Assembly (NCBI RefSeq): GCF_030813695.1
Contig: NZ_JAUSVA010000002.1
Location: forward strand, 186,001-250,000
Length of the DNA: 64,000 nucleotides
Reading direction: 5' to 3'
From: Kitasatospora herbaricolor
GTDB taxonomy: Bacteria; Actinomycetota; Actinomycetes; Streptomycetales; Streptomycetaceae
The position numbers and the translations under genes were made by a program. The notes under the pieces are model-generated. The model did no database searches, was not told where the DNA came from, and saw only the letters and a program-made list of their open reading frames with translations. Below are positions 59,444 to 64,000 of this stretch, piece after piece (the first letter of the stretch is position 1; the number at the start of each line of letters is the position of its first letter).

Positions 59444-60792
59444 TGGGCGGCGACGAATGCGAAGGCCTTCTCCTCGCCGTACGTCTCGGCCAGGTAGGCG
59501 ATGGCGAGGCCGGCGAGGTCGTAGTTGGCGTTGCGGGCCCTGCCGTCGTCGGCGTAGACGTCGAGGCCGTCGGGGAGGTGGCCGTCGAAGCGGTAGCCGC
59601 GCAGGGCGGAACGGGCTTCGAGCTGGGCCCGGTCGTCCTTCCCGCGCTGCGCCATGTACTCGGCGAAGCCTTCGACAACCCATGGGCGGGTGTTCTGCAG
59701 CCCTTGGACGAGGACTGCCTCGGTGCGGAACGGGGCGACGATGGCGTGGCCCATCTCGTGGCGGCTGATCTCCCTCACGCCGTCGCGCCAGTCGGCTCCG
59801 GTGAAGTAGCTCTGGGCAGTGTCCATGACGATCCTCGATCCGCCGGAAAGGATCTCCGTGAGCTGCTTGGAGTCGTAGGCGGGCAACGCCATGTTGACGC
59901 CGGCTTCCAGAGCGTCGTCGTCGCGGCCTTCGCCGGAGTAGAGGTGGTTGTAGACGGCGCGGTCCTTCTCCAGGACGACGAAGAAGCCGTGTGCGGCTTC
60001 GCGTCCGCCGGCCCCGGGCAGGCCGGACTTGTTCCAGGCCTCGAGGTCGTCGTGGGCGGCCTGGGCGATGAGGTCGATGTCGCGGGTCACTTCCGCGCCT
60101 TGGGCCTTGCCGGCCACGACCACGAGATGGTCGCGGTGCTCGACGGTGAGGTCGTCGTAGTAGTCCCACGGCGCGGGGTAGTAGCTGCCGTCGGAGACCT
60201 TGCCCTGCAGGTCTTTCGACCCGCCCACGGCAGTGATCGTCGGGGCGTCCCCGCCTTCGACCCGCCAGTTGTAGACCTCTGGCACCGGCAGGATGTCGAC
60301 GCCCTTCACCTGGTGAACGAAGGTGACCATCATGTCGCGGCCGTCCATGGGGACAGCGAACTCCGTCTCCCAGCGGGCTGTCTCCCAGGGAATCTTGACC
60401 AGGTTTCGGAAGACCTTGCGCTGCTTCTCGACCTCCTCCCCGGTGAAGGGGCTGAGGAAGGCCTGCTCGTCCTTGGCCGCCAGCGCTGCGGTCATCTTGT
60501 CGGCCACCCTCTGCCACGGGGATCCGGTGTGGACGGGGTGCTTCTGGTTCGAGACGTGGTGGACGACCGCGCCGAGGCAGACGGAGGCGAGGCCGAGAAC
60601 CGTGGCCAGGACGATGAGGAGAACCTTCCTGTCCCTGCCCCTGCCCTTGCCCTTGCGCGGCGGCTGCGAGGCCGTGGGGGTGGCCGGACCAGGGGGGTAG
60701 GGGGGCCGGGGGACGCTGTAGGCCCCATCGGCCCACGGGGGCAGGGTTGGGTCCGGATGGTTCCGCGTCGACAGATGGGACGGGTCGGGCAT
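59326..60792 (-). CDS. Membrane-anchored zinc metallopeptidase (peptidase MA-like)
   Basis: A 488-residue protein. The N-terminus is a Pro-rich cytoplasmic tail, then one transmembrane helix (residues about 55-77, VLLIVLATVLGLASVCLGAV). The extracytoplasmic part ends in a gluzincin-type domain with H345-E346-M-G-H349 (SRHEMGHAIV) and the third ligand Glu374 in WVVEGFAEYMA. Upstream strands (ETEFAVPMDGRDMMVTFVHQ) look like an NTF2-like module. ATG 60792 has AAGGAGT six bases upstream. It probably cleaves proteins or peptides at the cell surface. It follows the enoyl-CoA hydratase gene by 86 bases. Confidence 0.85.
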   Translation of the reverse strand: MPDPSHLSTRNHPDPTLPPWADGAYSVPRPPYPPGPATPTASQPPRKGKGRGRDRKVLLIVLATVLGLASVCLGAVVHHVSNQKHPVHTGSPWQRVADKMTAALAAKDEQAFLSPFTGEEVEKQRKVFRNLVKIPWETARWETEFAVPMDGRDMMVTFVHQVKGVDILPVPEVYNWRVEGGDAPTITAVGGSKDLQGKVSDGSYYPAPWDYYDDLTVEHRDHLVVVAGKAQGAEVTRDIDLIAQAAHDDLEAWNKSGLPGAGGREAAHGFFVVLEKDRAVYNHLYSGEGRDDDALEAGVNMALPAYDSKQLTEILSGGSRIVMDTAQSYFTGADWRDGVREISRHEMGHAIVAPFRTEAVLVQGLQNTRPWVVEGFAEYMAQRGKDDRAQLEARSALRGYRFDGHLPDGLDVYADDGRARNANYDLAGLAIAYLAETYGEEKAFAFVAAHYAKPKEYDQQIATATGLAPASFEANWAAYVRAKVPTVR

Positions 60793-60878
60793 GGGACTCC
60801 TTCGTGAGGACGCGCGACCCGCGGTCGCGCGTCGTGCGAATGCGGGAGCAGTCGGGTGAGGCAGGGCATCGCCTGGTG

Positions 60879-61634
60879 TCACCGCTGGTTCCAGCCGATC
60901 TCGGCTGCCATCAGGTGGCCTTCCAGGCGGGTGAGGTCCGCCATTCGCGCGGAGGCCTCGTACGCGGCGAGAACCCGCTTCGTGGTCCGCACGGCCGCTG
61001 CCGGCCGCCTGAGAAGGGGCCGGATCCACTGGCTGACTGCGTCGTCCAACTCGGTGGCAAGGGTCACCCGGTGCAGGATGGCCATGCGCAGGGCCGTCTC
61101 GGCGTCCACCGACCGGCCGGTGAGGAGAAGCTCGCGGGTGGCGGCCGGGCCGATCTCACTGATGAGCCGGGCTGCGGCTCCTCCCCAGGTGCCGGGAAGG
61201 CCGAGAGCGACCTCGGGCAGGCGGTACAGGCTGTCGTGTGCGCCGACGCGCAGATCGCAAGCCACCGCGAGCGCGAGGCCGGCGCCAACGGCCCGCCCCT
61301 GGACACGGGCGATGGTGACAGCGTCAAGTTCCGCAAGCCCGCTGAACACGAGGCGGGCGGATTCGCCGAGGCGGCGGATTTCCGCTCCCCTCGGGTCTTG
61401 GGTGATGAGTCGGTCGAGCTCCTGGCGGTCGCCGCCGAGGCTGAAATCGTCGGACTCCCCCGAGATGACGAGCACCCGGACACTCGAGGCTTCGCGCACT
61501 GCTGTGAGCACCGCAAGGAGGTCCCGGAGCATCTGCGCATCCAGGACTGCCCTGGTGAGCTGGATCCGGGCCACGCTCCCCTGATCCGACGTGACGGCGG
61601 TGAGCGAGGAAAGGCAGGGCAGTTGCAGCATCAC
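60879..61634 (-). CDS. Enoyl-CoA hydratase/isomerase-family protein
   Basis: A 251-residue crotonase-fold protein. The oxyanion-hole segments are FSLGGDRQELDRL and VQGRAVGAGLALAVACDLRV, and YRLPEVALGLPGTWGGAAARL contains one catalytic-type Glu (PEV); the second Glu usual in hydratases is not evident at its place. It may therefore be an isomerase, decarboxylase or dehydratase of the superfamily. GTG 61634 or ATG 61631 are both possible. It starts 22 bases after the P450 stop, so the two share a transcript. Confidence 0.85.
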   Translation of the reverse strand: MMLQLPCLSSLTAVTSDQGSVARIQLTRAVLDAQMLRDLLAVLTAVREASSVRVLVISGESDDFSLGGDRQELDRLITQDPRGAEIRRLGESARLVFSGLAELDAVTIARVQGRAVGAGLALAVACDLRVGAHDSLYRLPEVALGLPGTWGGAAARLISEIGPAATRELLLTGRSVDAETALRMAILHRVTLATELDDAVSQWIRPLLRRPAAAVRTTKRVLAAYEASARMADLTRLEGHLMAAEIGWNQR

Positions 61635-61656
61635 GTCAGCCTTCGCGTCGGGAGCT

Positions 61657-62946
61657 TCAGGGACGCCGTGCGATGGGAAGGCTCTCCATCCGCCGAAAGG
61701 CGACCCGCGACTCCCACAGCGGAGGCGACGGCAGGTAGAGGCCGGGCAAGCGGCTCAGGAGAGCTTCGACGAAGTGGATCGCCATGGTCCGGGCAAGGCC
61801 GGCGCCGATGCAGTAGTGAGCGCCGGCTCCGAACGCGAGGTGCCTGCGGCCGGTGCGTCGAACATCGAAGGTGTTGGGCTGCTCGTAGACCGTCGGGTCG
61901 TGCTGGGCTGCGCCGATCAGCAGGTAGGCCACCTGGCCTGCGGTGATATTCACGCCGGCGAGGGTGGTGTTCCGGGGGGCGACTCGGCTGATGACCTGGA
62001 CCGGTGGGTCGAAGCGCAGGGCTTCGTCGACCAGCATGGACGTGTGTTCGGGGTGGGAGCGTAGCCAGCGGGCCTGCTCGGGATGCTGTACCAGGAGTAG
62101 CACCGTACTGGCCAGGAGCGCCCCGGTGGTCTCGAGCCCGGCCATCAGGGAGAACATCGCCAGTCGGCGGACGGTCACATCCGATGCGGGGCGGTTGGGC
62201 GCCGCCGCGTCCCACACGGTCAGCCAGTTGGTGATCACATCGTCTCGGGGGCAGGCTCGCCTGTCGGCGATGATTGCCGCGAAGTACGCCTGGAGTTCGC
62301 CGCTGGCCAGGTCGGCCTGTTCGAGGCGCCGGGGAGTGGGAAAGAGCTCCTGGGCATAGATGTGTTCCCGTGTGAGCTGGTGCAGCCGGTCGAAGTCCCG
62401 CGCCGGGAGGCCCAGCCAACGGCCGACGACGTTGATCGGGAACTGTTCACTGGTGTGCACGAAGTCGGCGCGAGGCCCCTCGGTCAGGGCGTCTTCGAGT
62501 TGGTCGAGCAGTTCGTCGGTTGTCTCGCGTATCGGGGTGGTGAGGCGCTGGAGAGTCTGCTTGCCGAAGGCCTCGCGCAGGACTCGGCGTTGTTCGGTGT
62601 GCTCCGGGGGGTTGAGGGACATGATCACGTGACCGAGTTCCTGGGCGGACCGGGATGTCCACCGGGTGCCCTGGCTTTGTCGCCAGTGCCAGTCCAGGGA
62701 GGTCCATGCCCGGTCGCGCAGGATCGTCTCGCACACCTGATGGCTGGTGACGAGTACTCCGCCCCAGGGGGAGGGCAGTACCGCGCCTAGTTGGTGGAGT
62801 TGTGCGAAGAGAGGCAGTGGGTCGCTCTGCCCACGAGCGGAGCGGAGCTGGGAGAGCAGAGCGACCACATTCCGGGCTTCGCCCGGCTCGAAGCTCGCCT
62901 CCCGCCCGCGCGGGCTGGTTACAGTCCGGGTCGGTGCCGGGTTCAT
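61657..62946 (-). CDS. Cytochrome P450
   Basis: A 429-residue soluble P450 of the bacterial CYP105/107-like group. The heme-binding loop is FGAGAHYCIGAGLA with the axial Cys. The I-helix reads SLMAGLETTGALL, with Glu in place of the more common Asp before the Thr pair. The ExxR helix appears as EALRFDPP, with its Arg shifted into RFDPPVQ. ATG 62946 has GGAGGA ten bases upstream. It needs a ferredoxin from elsewhere. As the first gene of an operon with a crotonase-like protein, a role in tailoring a secondary metabolite is plausible. Confidence 0.93.
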   Translation of the reverse strand: MNPAPTRTVTSPRGREASFEPGEARNVVALLSQLRSARGQSDPLPLFAQLHQLGAVLPSPWGGVLVTSHQVCETILRDRAWTSLDWHWRQSQGTRWTSRSAQELGHVIMSLNPPEHTEQRRVLREAFGKQTLQRLTTPIRETTDELLDQLEDALTEGPRADFVHTSEQFPINVVGRWLGLPARDFDRLHQLTREHIYAQELFPTPRRLEQADLASGELQAYFAAIIADRRACPRDDVITNWLTVWDAAAPNRPASDVTVRRLAMFSLMAGLETTGALLASTVLLLVQHPEQARWLRSHPEHTSMLVDEALRFDPPVQVISRVAPRNTTLAGVNITAGQVAYLLIGAAQHDPTVYEQPNTFDVRRTGRRHLAFGAGAHYCIGAGLARTMAIHFVEALLSRLPGLYLPSPPLWESRVAFRRMESLPIARRP

Positions 62947-63245
62947 CTCGTCGCTTCCTCCACATCGTGGCTGCCAGGCCAACGGCCTGAGGGCGGCACC
63001 CATCGGAGGCCCGCACTGCAGCGGACGCTAGCCACCCTTCCGGATCCGTGTCTGGGTTCGTGGCCGTCGACGGGAGAGGTGACCCACACTGCGGGATGGC
63101 CCGCCACAGGATCCCGTCAGACGGAATTTGTGGTCCGCAGCGGAGCTGTCCGTGCCACGCACCCTTGGGCCACCACGACTGGGGACGGGCTCATACCGAA
63201 AGCTTGAAGGCGGACGGGGGTGGGGGCAGGCGCCGGTGGCGCGGG
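62947..63245. other. Intergenic region upstream of P450 operon
   Basis: 299 bases between the P450 start and the stop of the APH-family gene. The section 63030-63180 is lower in GC and presumably contains the P450 promoter. No hairpin or repeat stood out. Confidence 0.4.
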
Positions 63246-64000
63246 TCAGGAGCGGAGGGGCCCGGCGGTCATGCGGCCGAGGGCGAGGTGGCCACGATCC
63301 TGCAGGTCCGCTCGGCCCTCGCGCAGACCGGTGTGCAGGTAGGAGGCGCCGAGGCGGACGGTCAGCAGCAACAGCAGGTGTTCTTCCACGGCGTCGAGCG
63401 GTCGGCCGTAGCCGGTGAAGAAGGCGTCCCGCAGTTCGGGGCGCGTGGGCCACAACGCCCCCAGCAGCCAGACGAACTCCTCGACCACCGGGCCGTGGCG
63501 GGCCTGCTCGAAGTCGATCAATCCGTGTTGCCCGGTCTCGTCGACCAGCCAGTTGCGGGTCGCGTAGTCGCCGTGGAGGAAGCGCAGCGGCAGCCGGTCG
63601 GCCAGGGCGGGGATCTCGGCGGCCGCGGCGTCGACGAGGGCGAGCACGTGGTCCGGCACCTGCCCGGCCAGGGCCTCCCGGCACTGCGCCGCCTCCCGCG
63701 CGTACGCGCCCATCGCCTCGCGCACCGCCGCCCGGTGGTCGGCGGTGCCCGCGTCTGAGCGGTCGTGCCAGCGCCGCAGCAGCCGCCCGGCGTCCTGGTG
63801 CAGCCGCAGCTCCGCGCCACGCCCCAACGGCAGGTCCCGTACGACGCGGCCAGGCAGTGCGGTGCTGAGCAGCGCGCGCAGCCCCGGGTCGCTCGCCAGC
63901 AGCCGGGGCGCCTGCCGCTCGGGCAAGTAGCGCGCGGCGTAGGCGTAGCCAGCGACCTCTCGGGCGAACGCGCCGTCGTCCGAGCTGATCTTGAGGAACG
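63246..64000 (-). CDS. APH-family small-molecule kinase, 5' end outside window
   Basis: The frame stays open to the last base of the window, so the start lies beyond 64000. Catalytic motifs are FLHGDYATRNWLVD (Brenner box with the Asp and Asn) and LIDFEQARHGPVVEEF (metal-binding Asp, DFE in place of DFG/DWE). This is the aminoglycoside-phosphotransferase fold; members phosphorylate antibiotics, choline, macrolides or sugars. The visible N-terminal part has FLKISSDD, close to the kinase Lys strand, so only a short piece is missing. Substrate unknown. Confidence 0.9.
   Translation of the reverse strand, partial: FLKISSDDGAFAREVAGYAYAARYLPERQAPRLLASDPGLRALLSTALPGRVVRDLPLGRGAELRLHQDAGRLLRRWHDRSDAGTADHRAAVREAMGAYAREAAQCREALAGQVPDHVLALVDAAAAEIPALADRLPLRFLHGDYATRNWLVDETGQHGLIDFEQARHGPVVEEFVWLLGALWPTRPELRDAFFTGYGRPLDAVEEHLLLLLTVRLGASYLHTGLREGRADLQDRGHLALGRMTAGPLRS

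Overview
The window is very GC-rich actinomycete DNA. Codon third positions are strongly G/C biased, GTG and TTG starts are common, and many genes overlap by 1-4 bases. A SARP/AfsR-type regulator, a WhiB-like protein, a GH64 glucanase, a PucR regulator and a MobF relaxase all fit Streptomyces, Kitasatospora or a close relative. I see no rRNA, tRNA, CRISPR array or intact insertion sequence.

Region 1 (1-31 kb) looks like ordinary chromosome. It holds a secreted DUF11-like protein cut by the window edge, a lactate-2-monooxygenase-like flavoenzyme, an ArsR/roadblock pair, an MBL-fold hydrolase and a membrane-anchored beta-helix protein. Next comes an AfsR-like SARP regulator (8739-10940), followed directly by eight small secreted peptidoglycan-binding proteins (11273-16003), one fused to an NlpC/P60 peptidase. 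Three exact nonamers at 22-bp spacing lie between the regulator and the array. After that come a ROK regulator divergent from a Gfo/Idh/MocA oxidoreductase and a UPF0303 protein, an APC permease with a small membrane partner, a DUF6204 protein, a GH64 beta-1,3-glucanase with a LacI-type operator, two truncated genes (an MDR oxidoreductase and a HAD hydrolase), and an ABC-2 exporter operon divergent from a CutRS-like two-component system.

Region 2 (31.1-34.8 kb) is a gene graveyard. It has a small proline-rich ORF, one intact deazaflavin-dependent oxidoreductase, the head of an ECF sigma factor, a C-terminal fragment, a frameshifted receiver domain and a disrupted small gene.

Region 3 (34.8-59.3 kb) has the character of an integrated plasmid or conjugative element. 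It contains a histone-H1-like Ala/Lys protein with a winged helix, a PucR regulator, two XRE regulators, a frameshifted SMI1/KNR4 gene, a three-gene overlapping operon built around a protein with three DnaB-N-like repeats and no ATPase, and a type III PKS with an intact Cys/His/Asn triad. A relaxase operon follows: a 1611-residue MobF relaxase-helicase, a 641-residue helical protein and a WhiB protein. A degenerate FabG and an 807-residue putative replication or DNA-binding protein complete it. I found no integrase, FtsK/TraB translocase or type IV secretion gene, so the element is incomplete, mobilisable only, or extends beyond this window. Its right edge appears to lie near 59.3 kb, where a translationally coupled gene is cut short.

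Region 4 (59.3-64 kb) resembles chromosome again. A minus-strand operon carries a cytochrome P450, an enoyl-CoA hydratase-like protein and a membrane-anchored zinc peptidase, with a partial APH-family kinase at the window end.
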